A stretch of 64,000 nt of DNA from Laburnicola sp. R22_1 (GCA_014281115.1 JACONQ010000003.1:434001-498000); one strand, 5' to 3'. Positions 19,978 to 32,050 are shown, numbered from the stretch's first letter. The notes: generated by a model from the sequence alone, not told the origin. Program-made: numbers and translations.

Positions 19978-21701
19978 CTACAACTCGTCCTTGTACACCT
20001 CCTCACTGCCCTCTTGGTCCTCCAAAGCGGCCTCATCCTCGGCCTCGTCTTTCCCATTACCCATTCCCTTGCCCTTCCCCTTCTCAAGCCCCGCCTTCTC
20101 ATCCCCACCCTTCTCGCCCTTCTTACCCTTCTTATCCTTGTCCTTGTCCTTCTCCTCGGGCTCAATAAACTCTATCAGCCGATACTCACGTTGCCCCTGC
20201 GGCGTCTTGATCAAATCCAGCCTCCAGTCCTTCTTCCCAGCAATCTTCTGCGAGCTCTTCCTCAGCTGCTCCACCTCCTTGGGCTCCATGTTCAACGCCT
20301 TGAGTTCAGCCGCGCTCATCATCTCGCCTTGGCTAGTGACGAGCGTGCCCAGAAACGTCTCTTTACCGCCGCCAGCAATGATGCCTTTCTCGATGACCTT
20401 GCCTTCGCCGCCGACGAGTTGCTGGGCGCCGACTTCAATGCCGCCGATGAGGGGGCCGCGCTTGGTGGAGCCTTCGAGGCCTGGGTCCATGGTGCGCAAA
20501 GGGTTCGAGCGTTCGTGCTCGGCGATGAGGCGCTCAGTCTCGCGGACTTTGCCTTCTAACCTGGCCAAATCCCAGGCGTCGATCTCAGATTCACTCAGGA
20601 CGGCTTGGCAGGATATTGCATGGGCCAGGTTCTCCTGCGGGGGCTGGAAGGCGACGTCATTGCAGAGGCGAGGAGTGTAGATGATCATCAGGTAGGAGCA
20701 GGTGCTGACTTCCTTGATCATAGCAATCTTATCCATGGGCTGCGGATGACAGTGGAACTGGACCAAGGTTAGAAATTGAGGCTAGCAGAAAGCTCTGAAG
20801 TTGACGTACCTGCACCTCGATCTTACGCTCCCTGCCCGTAAGATCGCATTCGGTGCCGCCCGCGAGACGTTGTACCATATACTTGCTTGCCCCTTTCGAC
20901 TCGATACGCGGAAGCTCGAGCGCTGTGTCTTCCTTCTTTTGCGAGTCCGATTTCGTGTCCTTCTTGTTCCCCTCATCGTCCATATCTTTGGCCTCCTGCT
21001 CGCTACCTAACGTCTTTTTGTCCTCCTTGGCCGCCTTTTGATTGTCCTTGTCCGCGAATCTTCCCAGAATGAAGCTGTTTACGGCGGGATCCTCGATAGG
21101 CGGGGATATCGCCGCACCCCCATGGCCCGGCGGCAACTGATGGAATTGCTTGACGTGGTCCTTGTAGCAGAAGCTATAGCTCCACCATCCGCTCATATAG
21201 TATATGCACTGTCCCTTCATGCCGTCTAGTAGTTCCCCGCCGCGACTCGATGCGCGCACCAGCTCCTTCTCCTCCTCAGCCTTGGCTTCCTCGGCCGACA
21301 CGGTGCTGTTCCGGGGCACATGTTCCGGGAAGACAGGTATGCTGCAGAGGTAGCGCTGTCCGTCTAGCACCACGCGCTCGTACGCCAACTCCAGTTCTTT
21401 GTCGCCTTGCCCCAGACTGGCCGCTTGCTTCGATAGGTCTTGGGTGGCCTGCGAGACGGGCATCGCGGAGCTGGTGCTGCGGGAGACCGAGTGCGACAAA
21501 AGCGACGTAGCTTCATTCTCCGTCACATATGTGTCGGGGAAGACAACCTCATACTGTTCACGCGTTAGCGACGAGTGTAGCGGATGAGGAGCGGGCGAAT
21601 CTCACCTGGGGAAAGGCCAGCAGATCCTCAAAGACGCTGAAAGAGTGCGGGCTAGCGAGCGCAATGCGCAGGAAGGCCGGCAATGCCCAAAAGTTCTTCA
21701 T
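19978..21701 (-). CDS. YOS9: ER lectin Yos9/OS-9 homologue
   Basis: Three exons: 21701-21606, 21553-20810 and 20757-19978, all phase 0, giving 539 residues. A hydrophobic N-terminus (MKNFWALPAFLRIALA) acts as signal peptide. The mannose-6-phosphate receptor homology domain starts near residue 147 (GQCIYYMSGWWSYSFCYKD) and continues through TECDLTGRERKIEVQ, FHCHPQPMD and LCNDVAFQPP, with the cysteines spread over exons 2 and 3. The protein ends in KDEL after a long Lys/Glu-rich tail, the classical ER retention signal. Yos9 reads trimmed N-glycans on misfolded proteins for the Hrd1 ERAD ligase. The location is inferred from signal peptide plus KDEL. Confidence 0.92.
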
Positions 21702-22267
21702 GGCGGAAAAGGCGCAAAGGCGAGGGGGAAGAAACGGCGGGCGACGCGGCGGGAGGAGTCGACGCGGGCTTCAAAGTTTGCTTGTAGACAGATGGTCACT
21801 TCTGCAAGCTCACACGTCGACCGAAAGAGGCTAGCCGCGGCTCGTGTAATTCTACCCGCTGCTCACAGCTTGCAAGATAACAGTCACAATGTACACCAGT
21901 GACAGACTATATAGCGCCCCAAGAGGGAGTCGTTCTTTTCAATTTTCATGTCACTGTCTACTGTTGTGTTTCGCAAAATACCACCACATGAAGCCATGGC
22001 CTCTCCGGGAATCCCCTTCCTAACAGATACAGACGGCATCCCAAAATCATGCCACGATCTTGACAGAGACCGCATAGAAACCGGATGAGAACAAATGATT
22101 GCCAGCCCGTACGCCTCCTTAGCCGTCGCAATGCAGAACATAAGAAACTCACATTGGTCTCCAAAGAGGCCACATTTCCTCCGGCGCCCGCTGCTAAGTA
22201 GACACGAACGAACAGAACGTGCGCAGCAGGCTTTGCCACAGGGAGGGAGCGGTGCAAGGAAAAGAAC
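21702..22267. other. Intergenic region between YOS9 and RAD53
   Basis: 566 bp between two minus-strand genes. It contains the YOS9 upstream region and the RAD53 3' flank. Short open frames here may include an alternative last exon of RAD53, but nothing certain. Confidence 0.4.
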
Positions 22268-25200
22268 TTACTTGGAAAGCTTTGGGCCGGTCAGAATCTC
22301 GAAGCTCTCACCAGCCGCGCGAGGCTGCTGGCCCAAACCGACGTAGAATTCGCATTTGAACTTCAGGCATTCCTTCTCGCGCGGATTGTTGAAGACCCGA
22401 ATGATGTCGCCAGAATGCAAATACCCAAACAGAGCCCGCCCTTGATCGTCCTTTTGGCGGATGACCTGGCCATTCACCGTGATGCCCCACGTTGCACAAG
22501 CGAAGACGGCAACACGCAAATCGTCCATTTTCGTCCAGTCGTGACCGTTGTCCGAGAGCTCACGCACGGCCACGTCACCCGATTTCCAGAATATGCTGAA
22601 CGCTGTTTTAGGGATCCGCACATCGGTGATGTCCTCGTACACAATGGTGTTGGTCGGCAGTCGGCCCCAGGTCGTCTTGCTTTGATAGAGGTTCAGCACA
22701 AGCGAAGGGACGATAGAGTCGGGAGTGGCCACCAGTTTGCCCACGCGACGTGGCGGGGGCTTGATCTCGAGCTCGTTTGGCAGGTTCACTTTAGCATTAC
22801 CCGGAAGACCTTCGGCGGAAGCGACACTAGTCTCCGTAGTCCTATCTGTGTTGGATTGGCGCATCGTGTCCTCGAGCGCGGAAGCGCCGGCTGTCGCGTT
22901 CTGTTGCGCTGCGACAAAGTCAATGCCGCTTACTTGTGACGCGTACTCGAGGTTGTGGGTTGACGGGTCGAGAGCATCATAATAGTACGAAGCCGTCTTG
23001 GGAAGAAGAATAAGTCGTTTTTGTGTCGACGGATTCGCCCTCGGCGTCGGCTCGCTGTTCTGACTTGGATCCTTGTCCGAAAAGCCGAGTGAACTGTGCG
23101 GCGGCAGGTCTGGTGTCTTGGGTGTAGCCGGTTCATTGGGACTATGCTGTCCGGATCCTAGAGATTGAGGCGAAGCCATGTTTAGCTCTCGCACCAGAGA
23201 TTCCGCGCCGAAAAGACTAGACGATGAAACATCCCTATCAAGCTGGGGCACGTTGCCAGGCGATACTTGGCGTCGCTTACCATTACGTTTGGTCACAGGC
23301 ACCTCTCCTTGCGAACCAGAACTGGCTGAACCGACATTGGAGAGTGCTTGGTTTGCGTGCACCTGGAGGACACCAGAGCTCTGCAGTGCTGACTGTCCGA
23401 TCTCCCCGAACAAACGTTGCACCCCCGGTCGTGGCCTAGGCTGGAAGCTCTCCTCTACTCCGACCATGTCTGCTCCCATGTCAGATTGGGGCGAGACGGC
23501 AGCGCTAGAATCGTCCTTGTATTCGCGTAGCTGGTGCCGCGGGAACAGCGGATCCGTACGAATGCGCTTCGACTGCCTAGGATCGAGGAGCATCTCAAAC
23601 TCCTCGTCGGACAAGACGCCGGCGTCGTCATCCGATTTGGCTACCTCTTCACATATGCTCAATTGCGATAGCTGCTGTTCGGCTTCCTCAGACTCGTCTT
23701 CCTCGACAATAGACTGCAGGACAGGATCCTCCGGTATGGTCGCGCCATCCCTCAGCCATGGGTGGAGGAGACACTCACGCGGCGTTGGTCGTGTTAATGG
23801 ATCCTTCCGTAGCATTGTGGTGAGTAGTTCGATGCAGGCTTCTGAGACCTTGTGTTTCCTGAGGAGGCTGGCATCTAGGTCTTGGACCATGATGTTGTCG
23901 TACATGGCCTGGCCTGTCGCATCAGGAACACCCTTGAAGGGCGGTTTCCCGCAGAGGGCATTCCAGAGCACACCGCCAAAAGACCAAATGTCGCAAGCCG
24001 AGCTGTACGCCTTCTGCGGCATCCCCCGTCGGCGCTTTTTGCTCTGTTCGTATTGAGGGAAGACTTCTGGAGCGCAGTACAAAAGGGTCCCGCAGAAGGT
24101 CTTCAAGAAGGTTTCCTCGTGTCTCACCATCTTCGAAAGACCAAAGTCGGATATCTTGACCTGCAGAGGCTCCAGTTTCGAGATGAGAATATTGTCTGGT
24201 TTGATATCTCGATGCGTCACGTTCTGCGTGTGAAGGTGATGCAGCGCGCTCAGCACCTGTTGGGCTAATGTCTTGGCTTTTGCTTCGTTGATAGGGCCGT
24301 TTTGGTTCAGGTAGCCGCCTAGATCACCATGTCGAGCATATTCCATGATGATGTACAAGTAGTCGCCCTGGTCGTGGTAGCTGACAAACTGGACAACGTT
24401 GGGATGCCGCAAGCTCTCCATGATCTTCAACTCATTCTCGACTTTCTTGTCGAGCTTGCCGTCCTTCATGAACCTGCGTTTTTCCAACTCTTTCGCTGCA
24501 TACAGGACCCCTTCCATTTTAGTAGCAATCTTATAAACTATGGCAAACGCGCCCTTTCCGAGCTCCTCTAGTAATCATTAGCAGGAGCAGTTGAAATACA
24601 AACAAGCTAAACGTACCCAGGATGTTATAATCCATGCCACCATCCCACTTCATGGCAGGCCTGTAGGGCCGCTGCCGGAGCAGGGCTGACTCGTCGTCTT
24701 CGCCCATGCCACATTCCCGCATGAACGCTCGCTTGTTCTCTTCGTAGCCCTCCATATGCGCGGTCGATGGGCGCGACGGAAACCGCACATGGAAACGAAT
24801 GATGGCGGAATCCTGGGGATTAGAGATGGTAATGACGGTGTTCTGACTAAGCATGCGGGCTTTGTGGAACTGCGGTTCTTTGCTCTTCAGTAGAACCGTA
24901 TCCACCATGGTGCCGTTGGTCGACATGTCCTCCAGCATGGGCAGTCCCTCGTTGTTGAGAAATATGCGAAAGTGCTGGTTGCTGATGCGTTTGCTCGAGT
25001 CTTGGCCGAATACGATGTCCGAGGTCGCAGCATTGCGCCCGAACACAAAGCCCGAACGCTTCGACTTTAGATGAGACGCACTTGAGAAGCGAAGCGCAAT
25101 GCCTGCAGGCGGCTGCGAATGCCGCGTCATTCCATTGTGTCCGACGAGATCTGTCTCCTGCTCTTCATGCCAATTCTTCGTCTCGCGCCTTCCATCCGGC

Positions 25201-25490
25201 CCAACGATGATTGTTTCCTGCTCCTCGATGGGGACTGAAGTGAAGTATGAACTCATCGAGTCCTGGAATAGCACATGGTGCGGGCGTGTCTCGGCAGCCT
25301 TCTCTACAATCTTGATGCCAGCCTCGGTGGTTGGGGCAAGAATGAGTATGATATCAACGGCATCGTCGTCATCGAGCCCAGAGCTGTCTCTGCCGATCCG
25401 GCGCGGATCGAGGACACGCTGGGTAGGCTGTGTAGGTTCTTGTGACGAAGCCATAGCGGGCACTACTGGCCGAGCCGGGCGTGGAGGCAA
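22268..25490 (-). CDS. RAD53: Rad53/Chk2-type checkpoint kinase with FHA domain
   Basis: Two exons, 25490-24617 and 24567-22268, spliced G|AG to give LGEELGKGAFAIVYK, 1057 residues. The N-terminal FHA domain has GR at about 151, SKRISNQHFRIF and STNGTMVD, the phosphothreonine-binding signature. The kinase domain follows from about residue 290: glycine loop GKGAFAIVYK, catalytic Lys in YAAKEL, HRDIKPDN, DFGLSK and APEVF. The remaining half is Ser/Pro-rich. A C-terminal FHA-like fold (WGITVNGQVIR, GDIIRVFNN) lacks clear GR and SxxH residues. By family it relays Mec1/Tel1 DNA-damage signals in the nucleus. An internal start at 25454 is possible. The stop overlaps a splice-donor-like GTAAGT. Confidence 0.88.
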
Positions 25491-26875
25491 GACGAAGGAA
25501 GGTTAAACGTGCGCAAGTGCGGGTTGTACCTCCAAAGAAGTGCGGCGGGGCAGCAGAACACGACCAAGCGCTGCGGCAGCTACGCTAGTGTAGTCTGTAG
25601 TCGCGGGCTTTACACGCTAGGCGAAATACACGCGTATGCAAATGTTGACGCGCAGAGATTGGCCGAAGGGCGGAAGGGTGAAAGGTTCGAAGTGCAGCTT
25701 GGGGCAATGAATGCGGCCTCGGGAACGCTTGTATCGAGTAGCCGGACCTATCCCAACTTCTGATGCTGTCCAGACCAACGGAGCATATCCAGCGATCCGT
25801 CTATGAACGAGCTGGTGCCCTTGTGGGTAGCTGGGTTCCCGCCTGGCTGTCGGCGGGCCGTGACGGCGCCCCAAGCACGTCTCTGTATACCACAGCTCCC
25901 AGGCTCTTTGCAGTCGTCCCTCAGCTGACCAGCAACGGATTCAGACGTGAAGCTTCGCGTGGGCGGTACGTCGCACGGTCGCGGGATGGAGAGCGGATGG
26001 AACGCGGTTCGGATGCACGGCGCCAGATTTGGTTCGGAGCGGTCGTTGTATGGTGTATGGTGTATGGATATCACGGAGACTCGAAGGGCCGGTGCAGCGC
26101 GCTGCTGTACTGTTTACGAAACAAAACAACGGCTTCTTCGCGAGAGGTAGCAGGAGGCAGCCCAGGCAGGTTGCCCTAGAAACGGCTCTTCACGCCAATT
26201 TGTCAGCTTCCACAGAGGCTCTCCACGCTGTGCAGCACGGGGAGGAGGAAGCGGCAAACACACCTGCGAGCACAGCAACTGCGGGCACCACGACAAGCGT
26301 CCTGCGTGCGGAGAGACAGGACTCGAGAAAAGTTGAGGCTTCTGGGACCTGGGCTGAGGTCTGAGCGCGGCCGCCCATTGGCCAATGTCGGCCCCGGCAG
26401 CAGAAACACCACGAGCGACCTTGTCGGCCAGGCCAGGCAGCCACATCGCCACCACATCGCATTCGTGTGTCCTGCCGGGACTGGACGCGTTGGTTCCTAT
26501 GATGTTCGTCTGCCTTCTAGTGCTCAACGGGACCTCGGGATGGAACTGGATGGAAAACAGCTCGTAGGGCTGAACCCGTTGTACCGAGGCAGCTCTCTCA
26601 TCGCTCTCGCCGAACCCCACACCTAGTGACCTTACAAACCGGACAAACTAAACACTAGCACCGAAGATGGTGCCATCCGTGCACGCAGCCTGAGATACTA
26701 CATAAACGTCTGCTCTTGCTACGCTGCAATGAATTTGACCCGTCTTGCCTGATTTGCCGCCTCCGAAGTGTCCTACATCAAAGTGGAGAGTACGCCCCAA
26801 TAGAAGCGCTCTGTCGAACTTGCTCGACGTCCACAACACCTTTGCAATCTTCCTCTGCCAAAAATCGAGCCAGCA
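25491..26875. other. Long divergent intergenic region
   Basis: About 1.4 kb between RAD53 (minus) and the reductase (plus). GC-rich short frames occur on both strands but none shows a recognisable motif. I saw no repeat with clear termini and no RNA gene. Confidence 0.45.
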
Positions 26876-28057
26876 ATGTCTTCGTACACATCCATCGTCC
26901 TGGCCGAGCGCCCAAAGGATCAAATCATCCCTGGTAAAACTTTCACCACAAAGCAACAACCCATCCCCGACGCCTCTACCCTCAAAGATGGCGAGGTCCT
27001 CTTCCAAACACTCTACCTCTCTCTCGATCCTGCCATGCGCGGCTGGCTAAACGACACCCGATCCTACATACCACCCGTCAAGATCGGTGAAGTCATGCGC
27101 GGCGGGGCAATCGGCATCATCACCGCTTCCAAGTCCTTCAAATTCCCCGTGGGCACCTACGCCAACGGCACAGTAGGCTGGACCGAGTACGTCGTCGTGC
27201 CTGAAACGCAGCTTCAGCCTCTAGACCTACCGAGTGGCGCCGTGCCCACGGATGCGTTGAGCGTGCTGGGTATGACTGGCCTGACAGCGTACTTTGGTAT
27301 TCTGGACGTCGGCCGAGTGAAGAAGGGGGATTTCGTGGTTGTGTCTGGAGCTGCCGGCGCAACCGGGAGTGTGGTGGGGCAGATTGCGAAGATCAAGGGG
27401 GCGACAGTCTTGGGGTTGGCGGGTGGAGATGACAAGGTGAAGTGGTTGAAGGAGGAGTTGGGCTTCGATGAGGCGTTGAATTACAAGGATCCAGAATTCA
27501 AAGAGAAGTTCCGAGCGGCGACGAAGGGATTGATTGATGTTTTTTTCGATAACGGTAAGCTACATCTCAGATAAGAGGGGTTTCGAACTAACACGCCATA
27601 GTCGGCGGGGACATTCTCGACATGGCTCTCGCGAGGGCTAAACCACATGCCCGCTTCGTCATCTGCGGAGCCATCAGTCAGTACAACAAGAGCAAACCCG
27701 AAGGACCCAAGGTGAGTCCTCTATTCCTCCTCTGGAAGAGTGAGCTCATATCCGTAGAACTACCTCATGGTCATTTCAATGAGGATACGCATGCAAGGAT
27801 TCATCGTGTTCGACTACGAGAAGCAGTACCCCGAAGCGAGAAAGCAACTGGCGCAGTGGTTGTCAGAAGGCAAACTCAAGCGCAAAGAGACGATCGTGGA
27901 AGGCGGCCTGACCAAGGCAGAGCAAGCCCTTGTGGATCTGTACAACGGAGTAAATACTGGTAAGATGAATAGTTGTCTTATATTGATAGTGCTAACATAG
28001 ATAGGCAAACTGCTCGTGGAAGTTGCAAAGCCCGAGGACGCGAAGGCAAAATTGTAA
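26876..28057 (+). CDS. NADP-dependent alkenal/prostaglandin-reductase-like oxidoreductase
   Basis: Four exons: 26876-27554, 27602-27711, 27758-27959 and 28005-28057, all GT-AG and in phase, giving 347 residues. It is a zinc-free medium-chain dehydrogenase of the leukotriene-B4 12-hydroxydehydrogenase type. An N-terminal GroES-like half (SLDPAMRGWLND, VMRGGAIG) is followed by a cofactor domain with SGAAGATGSVVGQIAKIKG. Family motifs VFFDNVGG and NYLMVISMRIRMQGFIVFDY span the exon junctions. Members reduce the carbon-carbon double bond of reactive alkenals, enones or curcumin with NADPH, probably as cytosolic detoxification. The exact substrate cannot be read from sequence. Confidence 0.88.
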
Positions 28058-28284
28058 AATAAATGTAACTCATACTCGCCAGGAAAAGTAGATTGAGCAG
28101 TCTGGACACCGTCCGTGGCGATAGTGCCCGTGGTGTCGCCAATGTACAATAGCTAGCGAGTGTAGTGAGTCCAGTATCCTTACGCTAGCATACGCCTGCA
28201 GGCGTCATCTTCCTTTCTCTTAATTCTGCTGAGGCGCATGCCTAACATGGAGCAAAGGTCTAGCTAGAAAATCCTGCAACACAT

Positions 28285-29142
28285 TTAGCTTCTTTTCAAC
28301 TCACCGCAGCAATCTAGACACTCAGAACTCACCTCAACAGCCAACGTCACCTTCTCCTCACTCCACCCCTTCTCCAGCAGCGTCATCCGCAAGATAAACG
28401 CCATGTGCCTCGTCTCCACCGGGAACTTGAGTAGCTCCCCGCGCTCCCCTTCCACCGACATAGTGAGAGACCCTACATCAGCCTCGTTGGCAGCCCTCTC
28501 CCACTCTGAAAGAACAAGCGAGTGCAGCACACGCGGATCGTGCAGACGATGTGTGGGACGGAGACCTTGGACGCGGCGCGGGATGTTATGCGAATGCGCT
28601 GGTAGCAGCATGTTCAACTGGCTACTAGCGAAGCGTGCCGGTGCGGTCCGTGGGGCATGCTTGACGGGGCCCGCGGGCGTGGCAGGTCGAGAGGTTTGGG
28701 CCGGCGAGCTCGCGGGTGTGGAGCGCAGATCGACTTCGGAGAAGACGCTGTGTCGTCCTTGTGCAGCTTCGCTCGCTGTGAGGCTTCCTGGCTGCGCGGC
28801 CCGGGGCGGCGTGCGCACATGGGTGGGATATGTTCTTCTTTCGGTTCTGCGTCCCGCGTTACTTCGAGTGCTGGGGATGGCTCCGATGGTCGTGGCGTAG
28901 CTGGTGAAGTCCCCGTGCATGTGCTCCATCCCTGTGTCTTTGGATTCGGCTTCGTCTTCCTGAACTCCCAAGTACGCATCTGCATCTCCGACGCCCAAGG
29001 CTTCTTCGTAAGCGGTCATCGCACGCACCGTTGCGTCGCCTTGTTCCATCATTATCTGATTGATTTCCTGTAAGCGTGCAACCTGTTGATTTTGCAGACT
29101 CAGCTCGGCTTCGAGGAGCGCGAGTTTCGTGTCGTCGGTCAT
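28285..29142 (-). CDS. Unrecognised protein with N-terminal coiled coil
   Basis: An open frame of 285 residues. The first ~45 residues form an amphipathic coiled coil (LALLEAELSLQNQQVARLQEIN). The middle is Ser/Pro/Ala-rich and probably disordered. The last ~90 residues look folded (HDPRVLHSLVLSEWERAANEA, VETRHMAFILRMTLLEKGWSEEKVTLAVEV). A GTGAGT sits at the codons VSS near the end, so the true C-terminus may involve a further intron. I recognise no family. It is convergent with the reductase gene, 230 bp away. Confidence 0.6.
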   Translation of the reverse strand: MTDDTKLALLEAELSLQNQQVARLQEINQIMMEQGDATVRAMTAYEEALGVGDADAYLGVQEDEAESKDTGMEHMHGDFTSYATTIGAIPSTRSNAGRRTERRTYPTHVRTPPRAAQPGSLTASEAAQGRHSVFSEVDLRSTPASSPAQTSRPATPAGPVKHAPRTAPARFASSQLNMLLPAHSHNIPRRVQGLRPTHRLHDPRVLHSLVLSEWERAANEADVGSLTMSVEGERGELLKFPVETRHMAFILRMTLLEKGWSEEKVTLAVEVSSECLDCCGELKRS

Positions 29143-30271
29143 TGTACGTGGGTGCGGTTGGGTTGAGGGCGCGATTTGTGGGGAGCGAGGGGGTGTTGAT
29201 GGTGGGCTGGAGAATTGGAAGTTGTGAGTTGCGTGGGCTGGGGAGTTGAATGATTGCTGGGTGGACAGGCGTATTTAGTGGGTGTGGGCATGATGGGGAC
29301 TTGGCGGGGTGAAGACGGAGTGGTCACAGGGGAGAATAAGGATGGGGATACATGCTTGTACTGGGAAAGCAGATTTGGATGTGAAGATAGTGTTATGGAA
29401 TCGGGGTGCAAGCTTGTGTAAAAGCTGTGACAACTTTGGGTCTGGGTATCACTAGGTTTAGGCACTTCTATACACAATGCGTTGTGTTTTAACTTCTCAC
29501 ATTGTTAGGAATGCAGGTACTGGTCCGTATCTTACCTGGGTATCGTGCAACTTGTATTATCGATCACTGAAGAGCGGCATTTCAAGCTTCTGGATTCAGG
29601 AATCACGTCTCTCGAAACGAACCTCTTCTCTATCGGTACCATCAGCTCGCTATATACATAAGCCACCAGTACAGCTAATTCTATTCAAATATAAGAGGGG
29701 AGAGCCGTCATTCTCAATCCACACTGAGAGATATAACTCCAAGGTTCTTTACTTGTTACGCTTGTTATGGGTATGGTTCACCAATCCTTCTGCTCTTGTA
29801 CTATCACGACTCGAGAGCAATAATGCTGGCTGGTCTAGCGGGTTTCTAGTCCTATACCGCGGTTCATTGCCAGAATGCTCCACTCAAGAGCTATGCAATT
29901 TTTGCGTTTTGGGCGACTGTCTGAATCAAGGATGATTCTTTCCTTTTCTTGCTATGCTTAGCGTAAGCATGACGCAAGCGTTCCAGCTGTGGGGCTTATC
30001 TGGGCGTTTGCTGCTGCGTTTGTGCCCGCCCGCGGGCCCAGTCACATCACGTGATATGAGGTGCCCCGGGGGGCCCGTTGTGCGTCTCACTGGTTTTTGC
30101 CTGGCTGACGTACCTGCCACTAACCGCTCTCGACAATCTCTGATTCAACAATCACAGTGTTTTTTCCTGTCGCACAACTACCATTACTGGCTTTTTGACA
30201 TGTCCTTCTCGAGCATGCAGATCCATGACCTCACCAGACGTTGCAACCTCACCATTCCGACAGAGTCTACC
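29143..30271. other. Intergenic region with E-box-containing GC-rich segment
   Basis: About 1.1 kb between divergent genes. One open frame (29477-29935) has no recognisable features. The segment 30020-30090 is GC-rich and contains TCACGTGA, an E-box palindrome, followed by CCCCGGGGGG. It lies 180-250 bp upstream of the next coding start and may be promoter. Confidence 0.4.
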
Positions 30272-31327
30272 ATGGCTTCCCTTAATGCGCGTGAAGCAGG
30301 CACTAGCGAGGAGCCAGGTGTTGAAGACTTCAAACAGCAAGTGTGGAGTCGCATGGCGACCATTGACCAGCAGATCGATACGCTACTAGAAGAGATGGGA
30401 GAGTTGAAGGCAAGTGTACGCAGTCCGACACAATCAACAGCACCCGACTACGCGCAGCGCTTGAATGACGTCGAGAAGACTATCGAGACCCTGAAGACGA
30501 AGTTCGATCAGTCGCACGCGAAACAAGCTCAGCAGAGCGTGGACCTTCTCAAGACCAAAATGGCCAAGCTAGAAACCCGCATTCTACCTGCCTTGCATGA
30601 GAAGGACGAACAGATTGCTGCTTTGCAATTTGATCTCAAGGCGGCTAACCAGAAGATTGACGAGCTTGTGCAACACAAAACTACGCTTGGGAAACAAATG
30701 ACCGATCTGAATGAGAAGGTCAACGACGCAACCACCGCCACCACCCCAGTACAAGCAGTTCCTCTTCCGGCGGTCGAGCTCACCAGCAACAAACGAAAAC
30801 AGCCAGCAAGGCTCTTGGGCGGGCCTATACTTCCCACTTCGGACCACACACCTTCAACCGAAGACACAGCTCTGTCCGAGAGCAAGCGAAGTAAGAAATC
30901 GCACTACCACGACATTCGCACAATGCCCGTCGTCGTGCGAAAATCCAAGACCTCGTCGCGGAAGATGTACTCTCCAATTTCAGACGTCGACCTTCAACTT
31001 CCGGTTTCCATCCCCGCCTTTGTCGAAGCCACGCTCCAACATGCTGAGACGTGTCGCCGATTCACCTTCGGTGAGCGCAGTATTGGCCGCTGCGTGCGTA
31101 ACGTGTTCCATGGCAAGCCGCCGGTTTGGCCAAAGGGACAGGCGGAGGCGGCTTGCAAGACATGCACTTTGGGCCGGTATGCATGCCTAAAGGTTATGGA
31201 GGATGAAACTTTGGTGTTGCTACCACTGGCGCAGGACTTGAGGGACTGGAAGTTGATGTATGAGGAGGGCTATTGGAAGTTGCAGGAGGGCATCAAGGTC
31301 GCGAAGGAGATCTGGGAGGAGAAGTGA
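30272..31327 (+). CDS. Lineage-specific coiled-coil protein with Cys-rich end
   Basis: 351 residues from ATG 30272, chosen because its context (ACCATGG) is good and coding character begins there. The frame is open further upstream to 29954, with other ATGs. A long coiled coil spans about residues 20-160 (TIDQQIDTLLEEMGELKASV, QIAALQFDLKAANQKIDELV). A basic Ser-rich linker follows. The C-terminal ~110 residues are compact, with CRRFTFGERSIGRC and CKTCTLGRYACL, then VLLPLAQDLRDWK. This arrangement is familiar from uncharacterised dothideomycete proteins, but no function is known to me. The cysteines could bind a metal. Confidence 0.7.
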   Translation: MASLNAREAGTSEEPGVEDFKQQVWSRMATIDQQIDTLLEEMGELKASVRSPTQSTAPDYAQRLNDVEKTIETLKTKFDQSHAKQAQQSVDLLKTKMAKLETRILPALHEKDEQIAALQFDLKAANQKIDELVQHKTTLGKQMTDLNEKVNDATTATTPVQAVPLPAVELTSNKRKQPARLLGGPILPTSDHTPSTEDTALSESKRSKKSHYHDIRTMPVVVRKSKTSSRKMYSPISDVDLQLPVSIPAFVEATLQHAETCRRFTFGERSIGRCVRNVFHGKPPVWPKGQAEAACKTCTLGRYACLKVMEDETLVLLPLAQDLRDWKLMYEEGYWKLQEGIKVAKEIWEEK

Positions 31328-31617
31328 AGGCTTTTCTGGGAGGGCTGTTGTACGCCGGTGGCAGAAAAAGTTTTGTCTTGTAGATATTTGTACTATTGCA
31401 GGTGGTTGGAGACTTGTTGTTCATCATGTCACATCTGCAGCAAATGTAGGACGTGGATTGTGTTTGAGAAAAGGTGTTGGAAATGTGTTACCGAACAGAG
31501 GCACTACTTGTTTCGCGGTTCTTTTTTCGAGGAATAGCCTGCAGTAAGAGCTCAACTGATACAATATCAAACCTGTGGCACTTGCTTTAGGTATTCCGTG
31601 GTAATATTTCAGTATCT

Positions 31618-32050
31618 ATCAGGGTGGGATACAGACCAGTAGCTCGAAGCTTGACAAGCTGAATGAGACTAAAAAGAACCAAGTGTGGACCGATAGCTAC
31701 AGCTTCCGGGCTGAATCAACTGATTACCACAAGCACTGTACGGAGGAAGTGGAACTTCTGCAGCGTCAGAATGAGCTTCTAGTACAAGGCCGCGCCCTCG
31801 AGGGAAAGAGCCTTCTTCAACAGGGAATTGGAAGATATGAAACGGGATTTCGAGGCCCTCGAAGGAGAACAATGAGCTTATAGCGTCTATTGCGCGTATA
31901 ACTAGGGACACTAGAACAAAGAGAGAAAAGTTGCAATAGGTAGTTGCGGATTTCGAACGAGCATTTGACAGCGAGGAAGACGAGAGCATCCTTACATGGG
32001 CTAGATCCTGTCTTGACCGCTACAAGAAAGTAGTGGAGGATCAGGCGTAA
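31618..32050 (+). pseudogene. Coiled-coil gene remnant
   Basis: Coding-like sequence runs GIQTSSSKLDKLNETKK, CTEEVELLQRQNELLVQG, then in shifted frames RELEDMKRDFEALEGE and NELIASIARITRDTR, ending DRYKKVVEDQA with TAA at 32048-32050. Two single-base shifts (about 31803 and 31869) and one TAG in place of a probable CAG (31937-31939) break it. The whole piece would be a heptad-rich helix. No start codon or upstream exon was found, so the 5' part is missing. It lies 290 bp after the coiled-coil gene at 30272-31327, but the sequences do not match. Confidence 0.55.

Noticed and set aside
26114..26620. 168-codon minus frame in the RAD53 upstream region
   Set aside because: No motif, GC-driven openness, and overlapping frames on both strands of similar length.
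29477..29935. 152-codon plus frame upstream of the coiled-coil gene
   Set aside because: No recognisable domain, mixed composition, and no supporting promoter or splice pattern.
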